64,000 nt of DNA. It comes from Symbiodinium sp. CCMP2592. Taxonomy: Eukaryota; Sar; Dinophyceae; Suessiales; Symbiodiniaceae. The position numbers were made by a program, and so were the translations under genes. The DNA lies in contig CAJNDT010000503.1 of assembly GCA_905221615.1 (NCBI GenBank), positions 62,001 through 126,000 of the forward strand, given 5' to 3'. The notes beneath the pieces are model-generated. The model was not told the origin of the DNA. It was given only the letters and a program-made list of their open reading frames with translations, and made no database searches. Positions within the stretch are counted from its first letter, which is position 1. Each line of letters starts with the position of its first letter. This document shows positions 52,736 through 64,000 of the stretch, piece by piece.

Positions 52736-55140
52736 AAGAACTGATGGCGCTCTGGAGTTTGGGACTTTGGGCTCAGGGTCCTGGGCCTCTGGTGGTTTCA
52801 GATCTGGGGCTCTTCGGTTTTCGGGGCTGCGTGGTGCTTCGGATGAAACCATTATCGAAGCTTCTCGAAGCTGAACAACTCTCGGGGAAATATGCCGTTT
52901 TGCCGTTGGGTTCAGGGTTTAGAGGTTTGGCCTTGCGTCCTGAACCGTCGAAGAGCTGGTGCTCGCGACAAGCACAGAACCAATAGTACGGTGGTTCCGA
53001 ATGACGGCTCTCTTTACATAGGGCACTGGTGTGTTGATAGTGAAACCGACAAGAGAAACGAACACTCAGCGACGTACTTTTCCTGGAATTCAGGAAGCAG
53101 CCCTGCTTGGAGAACTACCCAGCAGAGATCCCATCGCGAGGCACAAAGTCCATTTGACTGAAAGCTTGAGGGTGGCAGTGTGGGATTCAAGACACACGAA
53201 GAGTTGAGTGCTTAGGGCTTTAGGGTTTCAGAGACGTGACGTCCAATGCATGGTTTGGGCCCTCTACATTAGTCAACTATGCACGACAACATTCCGAACT
53301 CCTGTCGTGACATTCCTGGGAACTGCAAAGCCTGAAAGCAGACCGAAGGTGTAGAACTGCCTGCTCTGTTTGTTGAACCCGCAGCCTCAACAAAGCCACG
53401 ACGAACGTGCAATGAACCACAGATTTTCGAAACCGCAGACCCCAAAGCTTAAACCCAACCCTATAAAGCCCTGTGGCTCAAGCTCGTCGCACTCAAATTT
53501 AACCTTCCCGACTCACGGCCTGGCCTATAAAAGCCTCCGACACCGCAACCCTAGCTCAGGCGATTGCGGTTTGAGGGTTTTTAAGGGCCTTTAGGGTTTA
53601 GAGTTGGGACTTCGGCTTCAGGGTAGGGTCTTAGGGTATCAGGGATTGAAAGTTTAGGTTTACGGTCTGCGGTCTACGGTGTACGACATGAGGCTCCAAA
53701 CAGCTAAACCAAATGCAAACCTCTAAACGGTGAGCCCGAGTCCCCTCAGAGCAACAAGCACTGAAAACAAGATGCATCGGCAAGTTGAACAAGTCTTATG
53801 GAGCAAGCCTTAGGGTTTAGGGCTTTTTATTGAACATCCTTGTGCAAATGACAGGGGGTTTAAGGAAGGTTTGGGCGTTCGAGCTTAGGGCCCCCTGATA
53901 CCCTGAACACCGTGATGCCCTTAGGGTGTGGCGCCCGTGGCAGTGTAACGCCTGTGCAGCCAGCGCAGGGCAAGCTGAGGAATTTAAGGAGCTGAAGGTG
54001 TCTCCAGGAACCATATGACTGTCCAGCCAATAAACCCGTCGCTGTGGACGTTTTGCATTTAGAGAAGGACTACAGCCTAGAGGAAAGTGCCATAACCGTT
54101 GCAGACAGCTTCACGACGACTTGGGATTGTGAACACCTGTAATTAATCAGGAAGCCTTTGCCTCTCTAGTCGCCAAACCGTCAGCTGTTTCGAAGCCCTG
54201 CACCCTCAATGCCATCTTTCATTCTCATACTGAACAACTTGCGATGGCGTGCTCGTAATGTTCGTATCATCAGCTGGTAATCGCCATCTGCTTTCCGCGG
54301 TTGCTCAAGCTTTACGTTACAATGGTCATGACTTCACCTGCTGTCCGCCATGTCGTCATACGCTGCAGTCTTAGGTTGCTGCTTCCTGACATACCTTGCC
54401 GTGTGATGAACACCGAAGCATTGATATCATATTTGCATATTTGCCCTCATGCAGCACAACCTGCCTGAGAAAAAGGCAGACAAATATGTCGATAACCAAG
54501 TATTCATTCATGTTCCTAAGTATCCCGTGACATTATCATTGATTCAGCCATTTGCTTTGCGTTCATCCAAGGATCATACCTATATACCTAGAATCTAGAT
54601 GCGAGCAAGGAAGGCCACAGCGTCTTCCAAGGCCCGAGTCGATCATGCCTTTCCCGCGTCCAGTTTCCCAACGCAGGAGTTTCTGCAGTCGAAGGTGAGC
54701 TCAGGTGGCTCGTGCTGCCTGCTCCTATTTACAGTATCTGCCATACCAGGCCAGTTGCCAGCAACTGTATACATTCTGGCTCGCAAACACTAGAGAGTAG
54801 AAGTACAGTTCAGGGCTCAGGGTTCCATTTTGGGGCGTCTCTCTGACGGATATGGAGATGAGTCAGGGTTCCGTTCCTCTCCTCGGACCTTACTGGTTTT
54901 GGTTTGGGGCCTGCTTTTTCGGGTGGCTATTGCCCTGCATACTATCTGAGTTATAAAAGGCTTACCTACAGCTTCCGCGTTGAGGACAGCAACCAGAGCA
55001 TCAACCTAAACAAAAGCATAGCTCACCTAGGAGCCTCACTCGACGTTTTGGTGGAGACTAAGACTCCCAATTCCTAAATTATTTTTTGCATCCAGGGCTG
55101 CCGGGGATTGCTAAAATCCAGAACCTGAAAACCCCGAGCA
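52736..55140. other. Gene-free region right of element 2
   Basis: No supported gene. Telomere-like units occur near 53215-53230, 53590-53650 and 53810-53822. Short ORFs without recognisable content. Confidence 0.55.
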
Positions 55141-55261
55141 GAGGATCCTATATAGAATAGGGTTTTGGGGCCCACGATACTACAACCATAATAAGGAGCC
55201 CCCAAAATATTTTGGGGCCCATTATACTACAACTATAATAATAAGGAGCCCCCAAAATAAC
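55141..55261. repeat. Short-repeat family with tandem ~47-base duplication
   Basis: The segment begins GAATAGGGTTTTGGGG (55155-55170). A unit running GGGGCCCA...ATACTACAAC...AAGGAGCCCCCAAAATA then occurs twice in tandem (about 55167-55209 and 55214-55259). The junction CCCCCAAAATATTTTGGGG is itself palindromic. Confidence 0.7.
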
Positions 55262-55555
55262 CTCCAAAATAATATAGGTAAGTATTAAGGCACCTAAATT
55301 ACAGGACTTGTGGTCAAGGCCCAGCTCATTCCGGCGGCGCTTTGGCCTGAGACCAGACAGGTCGGGCGTTCTTTCCTCCAAGTTGGGAGTGCCAGGCGCT
55401 GCTATTTCGTCAAGGGTGTTGTAGGCTACTAGCTTACAGCAGACGCCCAAGAGTTGGAAACCCAATAGCCTCAATCCTTAAGAGTGGTACAGAAGGAATC
55501 CCAGCACCAATTCTCCTTAATCCGGTTTCCAACTTTTTTGGGGTCTACTATAAGG

Positions 55556-55652
55556 TCACCACTACGACGACGACGACGACGACGACTACTACTACTACAA
55601 GGACTACCACTACCACTACGACAACGACGACGACGACTACTACTGCTACTAG
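55556..55652. repeat. Triplet tract (ACG)n/(ACT)n
   Basis: ACG and ACT triplets in runs of four to seven. The Arg/Leu-rich frames over it are artefacts. It is similar in type to 16880-17110. Confidence 0.85.
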
Positions 55653-55751
55653 GGGGCGGTTTCGAGTTCAGAGTTGTTGGGTGTAGGGATTCTAGCTCGA
55701 GCTCTTCGACTTCGGACTGCTTCGTATCAGCCTATGGTAGAGGAGTCTTAG

Positions 55752-55784
55752 AGGAGCCTTAATATTTAGAATGGGGTTTGGGGG
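55752..55784. repeat. GAAYAGGGTTTTGGGG family end fragment
   Basis: AGGAGCCTTAATATTTAGAA followed by a GGGGTTTGGGGG run closely matches sequence around 52680-52712 and 18402-18428. A further copy of the family's end. Confidence 0.6.
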
Positions 55785-58700
55785 TAGATTTAAACTAAAT
55801 CATTAATTTTGTTCCCTCGCGCATTGCTTGGAAGTCTATGAACTCAGTATAATAAGGAGCTAGGTGTCTGGTGGTCGGCGCTTTCTCATCATGCGTAGAT
55901 CTACGCGACCATGTGGTCGTGCTTCGAGTTGCGGTTGTTGGGCTCTGTGGCTCAGAGTCCTTTATGTTTCCGTCTTCGGCTTCCGTTCGGGGATTCTGCT
56001 CGGGCGCTTGCCCTAAACACTCTAAGCCTGGAATCACAAAACCGTGGAGAATACACGCTACAACCCAACAGGTGCAAGACCCAAAATCCCAAATTCTGAG
56101 GCCCAAACCTTAAGGCCCTGCATCCTACACCCCCAAACTTGAAGGAGCCACCTCAAAGGGATGGTGCATTATAGCATAGTATGTTATGGCATGTGACGGT
56201 ACATTATAAGACATTATTATATAGTGGTATCATAGTAGTAAACGCCGAGACTCTTCCGGAAAAGTGAATCTCGGTGAATGCTCCACAGGAATGCGGAATT
56301 CACGGTATGCGATCGCCTGGGGTCAGGTTCTAGGGCTTCATGCATTTTGGTGAGTTCTTCTGTTTGAGCTTGTGGGAAGTATGGGGGTTTCCGCAGCACT
56401 GCCCCGGACGAAGGAGAGCGGAAGGCGCATGCTGAGACGTTTGGACACTTTATAAATGATTGCGGCTCCAATATTTCCTGCTTATCTCACAGCGGGAGAC
56501 TTTAATGCTGCCAGCTGAGAATTGTACACGTCATGCCTCCAATGTAAAGCCGTGTATTCTTCCACAGACCCCGGTGCAAACCGGACAGATGAGCACGTTC
56601 TGAGGATGGTGGTGGAAGGTGCCACGTTTGGGCTCGAACTAAGGGGCAACTGAAAACAGCACCTGAAGCCCTAAGTCATATATCAATAGTACATCAATCC
56701 GGGCTGATGGCTCGTGGCCAAGGTCCGGAATTCCTTTGAACGCTTCTATGGGTGAGAGGCTTGAACGGGTCACATGGTTTGGATCTGGCTTCAAGGCACG
56801 GCTGATTTCGTAACACTACTTCAGAATGATGGAGGCCCAAATAGCATCAAAACTAAGCAGCAGTAGCCAAGACACAAAAGAGCATGCAACCAATTGCAAA
56901 CTTACCAGGGTATGCGCGTTTGTCGTCTCCGTCTCCCTCGCTCTCGCTCCCCCTCTCTTCCTCGAGCTCTCTGTCTTGTCTTTTTGTTTCTATCTCTCTC
57001 TCTCTCTCTCTCTCTCGCTCTCTCTCCGTCAAGAAAAGATCCACATCAGTATTTGTATAGGCTTACTTGTCATAAACGTGACCGTGCGTGCAGGCGTGCC
57101 TCTAAGCTGGTGCGCATGCGTGCATGTCTTTTGAAATGGACGGGGCCATGTCCATTTTCAATCAGGCATGCGCCAGCTCAGGCATTGATGCTGGCTAACG
57201 AATTAAAAGCTGGAACCTTTCCATGTCGGGATCATTTGGTCACACGCAAACAAAGGGTGGAAGCAGTCCCCGCTACAAGTCCACCAGTCTCAAAACGAAA
57301 GTCCTCCATCAATGGCCGAACTCAACGTTGGCAATGTTTTAAGCATGGCCAACAGCAAATCATAGCCTGGGGCATGAGCTCCGACCAAGTCAACAACACA
57401 CAGCGCGAAATTGGAGTGACGATGAAGTCTTAAACCCTGAACTCTAAGTAGGCTTCCGGAGGGAAATACTGCCCATCGCAATCCAAGTCACAGCATACAC
57501 AATGTTGAACAGAAGGCAAACGCCAGTAAACACGGCAGCCGCCTGAGACTTTGGTGTTTAGAGCTTCGTCTCGCAGGCTTGGGGAATAAGAGATGTGAAA
57601 TTTGGGGTTTACGGGTTAGGGTTTAGGATCTTGAAGGCTTCATGTGTAGCGTTTCCACAATCTATATAGGCATGCAATAAAGAAACCTGCACTGCTAGTC
57701 GTTGCAGCTCGTATGGTAATTTAAGTACACACAGAAGCCACAGAAACAATGCCTGTCTGAACCTGTGGGGCTGCGCAGAAAGCTCAGCGGCTTAGCGAGA
57801 TGGGGTGTCGACTCGGGCACAGCCCATCTTACTACCCCTACCCCAGATAAGCGGGAAGCAATTTGCCAAGGGGCACGGAGCTGCTGCAGCAACTCCTTCT
57901 CAAAGGTGAGGCCACAGCACGCATGTCAGCAAATTCCCTCTAGGAGTTACGACGCGGGTATACCGAGTTTGCAGGCCCTGGGTCGCAATTCCTCTTTAAA
58001 CAAAGCCCACAGCCACGGAATGCCATCCAGCCTTGTTTTCGCTGCTTCGACCCTTGTTGCGGAGGGGAAGTTGAAACTATGCTATGGCATCGGATGGGCC
58101 AGGTCTGACAACAGCCACATCAGGAAAAACGTGCTCTGTCTTCTTGACAGGTGGCAAAAACCCATGGTGAGAAAAATCCCCGATGCCAGATGTGTAGAAG
58201 CCCTCTACTGTCAACCTGAACCTCGACCGTCGCTGCTTGAGCGGCAGACCGAAAGACCTGAACTCGAAATTTACAACTAGATTATAACATACTGTAGAAT
58301 ATTACAGCATACTACTGCGCGTTGCACTTTACTGTATACCCCTGACTCTGTCAGCTGTCTCCTCGGGCAGGAGAACGATCAACAAAGCCGCAGCCGAAAG
58401 GAACAAGAAGCTGACCTCAACTTTGAGAAGCGGTTGCTAAGATTCTCAGCGATACGCTTATATATATATATATATATATATGTAATGTACTACTTAGTTT
58501 TAGGCTGCATCACATGAGGTGCCCACCCGGCCACCAAGGCTAGGCTCTTTGGGGATTCAATGTCCCATTCTGTCTCGTTTGCAATCTTGAACGTGCGCAA
58601 CTGGCGCCTCTGCCCATCAATGCCGCTTTCGATATCTCGAAGCCCTATACCCCAAAACGCCAAGCACTAAATCCTCAGCCATCTTTACCCCGCTTCCTCC

Positions 58701-61700
58701 AGTCTCCTGCCAATCCGGGTACGGCTGGGGTTAGCATCCCGCCTGACCCTGACTTGACTGAGCCGGGTTTCCACAGCTTCTACCGCTCCCATGACTATTA
58801 AACTGTTGGTTTAGGATTTATGGCTCAGGGTTTAGGGTTACGACCAGGATAGCTACCAGTAAGCAAGGGCTAAATGCAAACGGCGTGAACGAAAAGCCCG
58901 GCCACGCCTGGGTTCTGGTGCGCAAGCACTCGGGTTTTTTTCCCTTAAGCACTCGGGTTTAGGGTTTAGGGGCTATTGTTTCCGGTTGCTGACATCAGCG
59001 GTTACATGTAGATGTCGCTTGGGGCTCATGACAGGACCATTTTACAGGAAGTTCTCAGAGAGCCCTAGAATGCAAGAGTCGGTCGCGGCAAAGGTGCAGC
59101 GATGTAGGTGTCAAGCATGGTGAGGTAACCCAGCTTCGGCACACTCTCCTTAGCTGCTGCACCTAAGCCCCTAAGGCCGTCGCCAGTCAGTGTATCGTGA
59201 TTAAATTAACTATTTGGGGAGAATCTGCACTTGGGCTCCCGACAGGGCATATGGGAGCTTCGTAGCATCAGAAATGTTACACTCCCGTAACAGCCCCTGA
59301 GCCAACCACTTGAAGTGCAAGTTAATGTAAGCACCTTACTAAACTCACTGAGTACTTCGGGGCGAAAGAACATGAACTCCATAAAGTCAGGATCCGACTA
59401 TGCAGTGTCTCTCCCCAGACTCGAATTTTTGGTGAAGCTTCCGTATAAACTCTACATCCGAACATGTGATACTAAGCAAGAACATTGCCAGAGCACGCGT
59501 AACTTTGACGGAGTAACAGAGGCTTCGGTGTTTGGGGTTCTAGCATTCTAGAAACCCTATCTGAACTGAACCCTATCATCCCCGATCCCGCGATGATGCC
59601 GCTCCCGAAGAACCATAGCGTCCCTACTATGACTACTACGGCGTCCGAGGCCGCAGCCGGAGACGACCGACAGCGAGTGTGAGGCATAACTAGAACCAAC
59701 AAGCGATTTCCTCGCACATCAAGATCCGAAGATGTTCACCTGACGGCTAAGGTGATGGAATGCAAAGCAGAACATAGGCAATGGCTCAGCGTAGGAGAAC
59801 TTCATGGCGACCATGGTCAGCATCAGTCCAGCGACGAGGGACAACGGAGACTCGCCTTCAAAAAGCAATGAGGCTAGAGAGACGCCCGTAGTCTCTAGGT
59901 TTTAAAAATGTTGGTTCGCAGGGCTTGGGGGTCAAATCGAAGCCAGCAAACCCAACCTGGCTATTGTGGTGCATCACTCGAAAAGCTTTAGTTCATAGGG
60001 TTTGGTGACAAATCGGACCCAGCAAAATCGACCTGGTTTGTGGCATCGCTCGAATTCCATTTTGTTGACGCAAGCTCATGTCATGCACACGAACCGCTGA
60101 CGATCGGTCAGCCGCCGATATACACACACACACATATATATATATAGACATGTACATACATGTTGAAACACAAACAGACAACATACGCACACTCACATAT
60201 AGATTGTACATGTAGACACAAAACCTGGGCCTGTAATTGTTTGTGGGGTGATTCGGGGTCTGCGGCTTTTTTGAAGTAAGTCACTGGCTGCCTGCAGTCT
60301 CAGAACAATGTGCGACAAGTCTGCCGGAACTTCTTTCCATTGCGACTCCAGAATGGGGCATAACCACCCTCAAACTTGAACCCTGACCGTTTACAGTAAT
60401 CTAAAACCCTGGGCCTGCCTCCCAAGACGATGCCATTAGGTACTTCACCCGACGCGATGAGGATTGCACCTCGAACAGGTCTCACAGCACTTGTCCCCTT
60501 CACAGGGTTTTGCCGATGTAGTGGGTAGCAACTTCGAGCTTGCACCGTTCCGGTTTGAGGGTTCCGGGTGATTGGAAACCTAACTCCACCTCCTACCTTG
60601 CTTCAGCTGCTGGGGTTCCACCATGCTGAAGAAGCTGCTTTGGCACAAGGGCTGTAGGGTTCAAGGGTTCAGAGCGGATCCAAGAGCTGATGGTTGATAG
60701 GCTGCTTCCGAACCTCACACACTCATCGGGTTGCGGGATGTTGCGGGTTTCTGGTCTGAGATGTATCAGGGCCTAGGGTGGGGATTACATGTTTAGTGTA
60801 AAACCCAACTTCCTGAACACACTTAATCTTCCTTGACCCCACATGCCCCCCACCCCTAGCGGCCTACACTATACTTTGCATAAGTCGTTTTTGTCATAAT
60901 CTAAGAAAACGCAAGGAAGAGACACGAGACACATGTTGGTGGTTTATGCACAAGACTGAGAATGGCAACATGTTGAACGTATTGAAGCGGCAGAACCGAC
61001 ATTAGCTAGTCAGCTAGTCAGCTAAAAACACAATTCATGCATATCCCTGGTTTCAGTTAAATGCACGAACCCGCCCTTCGCTTGTTCCGTGTATGTGAAA
61101 TAAAGCAGCAATGTACGAAGAATCCAGCGCATTACTTTGAGTTTTCTTTCGTCTCATTTTCTGGGTCATTTCCTATGGCTTCCAGGCGACGGCAATCTGT
61201 GGTTGTGGGGTGCTTAGCTGAAATAGGACAAGCCCTGACGGTGTCAATGACACCGAAGATGAACGAGAAGTGGATGGCCCCTTTGAAAGCCTATGCTTGG
61301 AACTCGCTTCTTCGGGAAGACCCGTTATTGCACGCTTATGATGGATGCAAGAGTTCTGTGCACACAGCCAGCAGTTAATCAGATTTTGATTTCGAGCATC
61401 AGGAAACTACCTATCTTCGTAAAGGGCATGTGACTGGCGCCCATGAAGGTGACCACCGCAGTGGGGAACAGCAAAGCTACGATGAAGTAGAATGGCTTCC
61501 GGCGGACCTGAGTCGTTCTTGGCCTTACACGGTGGACCTACGTAATAAAGGGACCCTGGTAACCACAGCCGAGCATGCTAGCATAATTATTATTTGTCTC
61601 TCAAATAATCCTGCCGCAGAAATGCCACCCTACAAGCTGGCCTACAGGAATCCTTTTGCTGCACAGTAGAAAACCCTGCCTCGAGAAGCAACCTTAAATC

Positions 61701-63569
61701 ATGGGGCACTCATCAGACCCGAAGTTTCTCGACGTACGGGACGGGCCCTCGACCAATCGGTTCAACAAACTTCCAAGGGAGCACCGCGACCATTCGGAAA
61801 AGTCCCGGACATGCTTCAGCGAGTAAGACTGCAGAGCTAGGTGCTAAGCCCTGTCGTGCAGTTCCGACTGCGGCGTTGCACAGTTGCTTGTGCTCTGAAA
61901 TCGGGATGAGGGCTAAGTTTAGGCTTCGAGGATTTGATGGTTGTGAAGCCTTTAGGACCGAGACCAGGTAGAGTCTTGCATATGCCACACACTATTTATC
62001 ACCATTTCAAAGTCAACACTGCCATATCCCAAACCCCCGAACCCTAAACCCCACCACAACCCAGAACCTTGAACCATACAGCCTGCTGGAAGCTACGATC
62101 CTAAACACTATAGACTCCACAAGGACCGTACCAAAGCACGCCGGTACTAAACATGTCGTGCCATAGGATGCTAACCCTAAAACGAAAACCTAAGCCCTGC
62201 TATAACCTATAAGATGCTGACCCTGAACCCCATACTAAGACCACAAGCTAAAAGACCCAATCCTTAAACCCGAATAAGCCCTTCACTTTGCCAGACGGTA
62301 AGCCATAAGATGCTATAAGTTCGTATACCCTGAACCCTCGTCTACAGCGAGACTCTAGGACTATAAGCTGTTTTAAGCAAGGACTTCGTGCCGGAGGACC
62401 CAAAACCGGCCGTAGAACATCAACTCTCCAGTCCGAGCTCGGTTGGGGACCACGTTGCTTTCCTGGGTTTCTTCGGGCTCAGCACTTTAGAGCTCAGGGA
62501 TGGTTCAGGGTTTCGGCCTTAAGCAGAGAAGAATGCACAATGATGCACCAAACAAGTGGGAGCGGTGGCTTCGAAATTTCAGTCTTTGGGATGCAGTTTC
62601 TAGCTTTGGCGCGAGACAACGCAGGCCTTGCAGGTGAATTTCGACACGCACACTCGCACGAGGCAGGCACGGCTTGATGAGGGTCCAACTTGCTCTTGCG
62701 GGCAAGGACTGTGATAGGGCTGCGAACAAGGGGTAAATGCAGAGGACACAAGTCAAATGAAGTAAGGCACTGTTCAGAATGTTCAAAACGTCCCGGCTTT
62801 CACGTCTTTTCGAAGCCCTCCCATCTTCAATCTAATCAAAGCAACAAACCCCCCCAGTCCACACGCTGACAATCAATTTCTATTTATTTCTTTCTTGAAA
62901 GCTTACGGTGTAGGGCTTATAGAATTGTATAGGGTTCGGTCCGGGGTTTGGAGCAAAACGTTGTGAGAGCAGGTTTGCATGTGAATTTGTGGCCGGGCTG
63001 CAGGCTCGTGACTCCGAGCGGGTGGTGATTGGAGGCTGAGGGCTGCCGGGCTGGCGGCTGGGGGAAGGGGCTGCGGCTGGGGGCTGTGCTGTGCACCGCG
63101 GGACTGGTCTGGCGAAAAAACGAAACCAACGCAGATATTTCTATTTATCCTGTTCTTGAGGGTTTAGGGTTGTGCCGTTTGGGTTTAAGGTTTCAGGGTT
63201 TAAGTTTAGGGTTCAGGGTTTAGGATTTAAGGTGTGCTTTATTTATCCGTGTTCTTGCTCGCTTGATACGTGCGGGTTTTGCTTCTATTTACATTTATTC
63301 GGACGATGTTGATTCGTTGGCTGCTTTGCCGGGGATTGCAACTTTGCCGGGGATTGCGGACGCTAAACTAAACAATTTCTATCTTATCCAGACTTGTGGG
63401 TGTAGGGTTCAGGGTTTATACAGTTTAAGGTTAAAGGTTTAAAGTATAAATTCAAAGTTCAGTCTAGGGTTTACGGTTAAACATTAACTCCATACTCACT
63501 CACACGCTCAAACTTTCTCAATCTGACTCCTACTCTTTCTGTATGCCTTTCCATCTCTTTCGCTTCTGC
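55785..63569. other. Gene-free region with microsatellites
   Basis: No recognisable gene. It contains (CT)n at about 56993-57018, (TA)n at 58460-58481, mixed CA/TA at 60121-60145, and telomere-like tracts near 57605-57625, 58825-58840, 58960-58980, 62030-62055 and 63155-63225. The frame at 57765-58280 (171 residues) is the longest here but has no motif or codon bias that I can recognise. Confidence 0.5.
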
Positions 63570-63740
63570 CCTTGCCCTCTCCCTCTCCCCTCCCTTTCCC
63601 TCACCCTTCTCCCCCTCTCCATCTCCATCCCAACCTCCTCTCTCTAACTATTTCCCCTTTGCCTCTCCCTATCCATCTCCACTTTCCACTCCCTCTCCCT
63701 CTCCATTTTGCTCTGCTGCTCCCTCTCCCTCTCACTCGCC
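63570..63740. repeat. Pyrimidine-rich (CCCTCTCC-type) tract
   Basis: About 170 bases of CCCTCTCC, CATCTCC and similar pyrimidine blocks on the + strand. The Pro/Leu/Ser frame over it is compositional. Confidence 0.8.
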
Positions 63741-63968
63741 TCTACAACTGCATTCCCGTGGGCGCGCGGACGGCAACGCGACATAAAGGCCATCGGAGCA
63801 GCCTGAACATGAGTTAAACAACAAAGGCAGCCTCTCTCGCCGCGGTGTTGCCATTGAACGCATATTGGAGTCGAAGGCTGCCTTTACCACACGCTGCCCG
63901 TTCGGCTTGCCATTGAAGCCGACGAGACCACGCTCTGTCGGCTTTGTGTTCTTCTTGACAATGGCCAT
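63732..63968 (-). CDS. Possible host exon (unrecognised)
   Basis: The - strand frame from ATG 63968 reads MAIVKKNTKPTERGLVGFNG and about 25 further residues with a strong preference for G or C in third positions, unlike other short frames in the gene-free regions. Bias seems to fade after about 63830, suggesting an exon end there. The frame is also open upstream to the window edge, so this could be an internal exon. I do not recognise the protein. Confidence 0.3.
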   Translation of the reverse strand: MAIVKKNTKPTERGLVGFNGKPNGQRVVKAAFDSNMRSMATPRRERLPLLFNSCSGCSDGLYVALPSARPRECSCRGE

Positions 63969-64000
63969 GCCCTGCCGGCGACTGTTTTTCGTAAACGTCG

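Noticed and set aside
57765..58280. 171-codon frame
   Set aside because: No recognisable motif, no codon bias and no homologue known to me.
61061..61378. 105-codon frame
   Set aside because: Internal part looks faintly protein-like but has no motif or consistent third-position bias.
1..64000. tRNA, rRNA and CRISPR signals
   Set aside because: Scanning for T-loop-like GGTTCGA boxes gave only isolated matches without cloverleaf context, and there are no regularly spaced identical repeats.

Overview
This 64-kb window looks like gene-poor nuclear DNA from an alveolate alga, most probably a dinoflagellate. The reasons are: short degenerate TTTAGGG/CCCTAAA telomere-type tracts scattered on both strands throughout; many microsatellites; several small palindromic (MITE-like) elements; long GC-rich retrotransposon ORFs; and a 13-base match to the dinoflagellate spliced leader. 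This assignment is an inference. No rRNA, tRNA, CRISPR array or bacterial-style operon was seen, and the only possible host exon is a weak candidate at the right edge.

Three long non-LTR retrotransposons dominate. Element 1 (+ strand, about 3243-11791) encodes a coiled-coil ORF1 followed by a broken second reading frame: membrane segments, one copy of an unrecognised ~320-residue module, an acidic linker, RNase H, AP-type endonuclease, reverse transcriptase and C-terminal zinc fingers. Element 2 (- strand, about 52676-38730) is a larger relative. It has ORF1, a 2322-residue ORF2 carrying four copies of the same module plus membrane segments, then RNase H, endonuclease, RT and zinc fingers. 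Elements 1 and 2 share the first 16 bases of their 5' ends, the ORF1 coiled coil, overlapping ORF1/ORF2 stop-start codons and the unusual order RNase H - endonuclease - RT - zinc finger. Element 3 (- strand, about 23950-19190) has a conventional layout: a frameshifted coiled-coil ORF1 and an intact 1095-residue endonuclease-RT ORF2.

Layout: 1-3242 telomere-like and gene-free; 3243-11846 element 1 with (TA)n at both ends; 11847-19190 gene-free; 19190-23971 element 3; 24037-38700 microsatellites and five palindromic elements without recognisable genes; 38730-52676 element 2; 52677-63730 gene-free with another short-repeat family; 63731-64000 a possible exon.

The best candidate for something undescribed is the element 1/2 family. 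It is an LINE-like family whose second reading frame carries a large repeated, membrane-associated module of unknown function ahead of an N-terminally placed RNase H. The module runs from one copy (element 1) to four (element 2).
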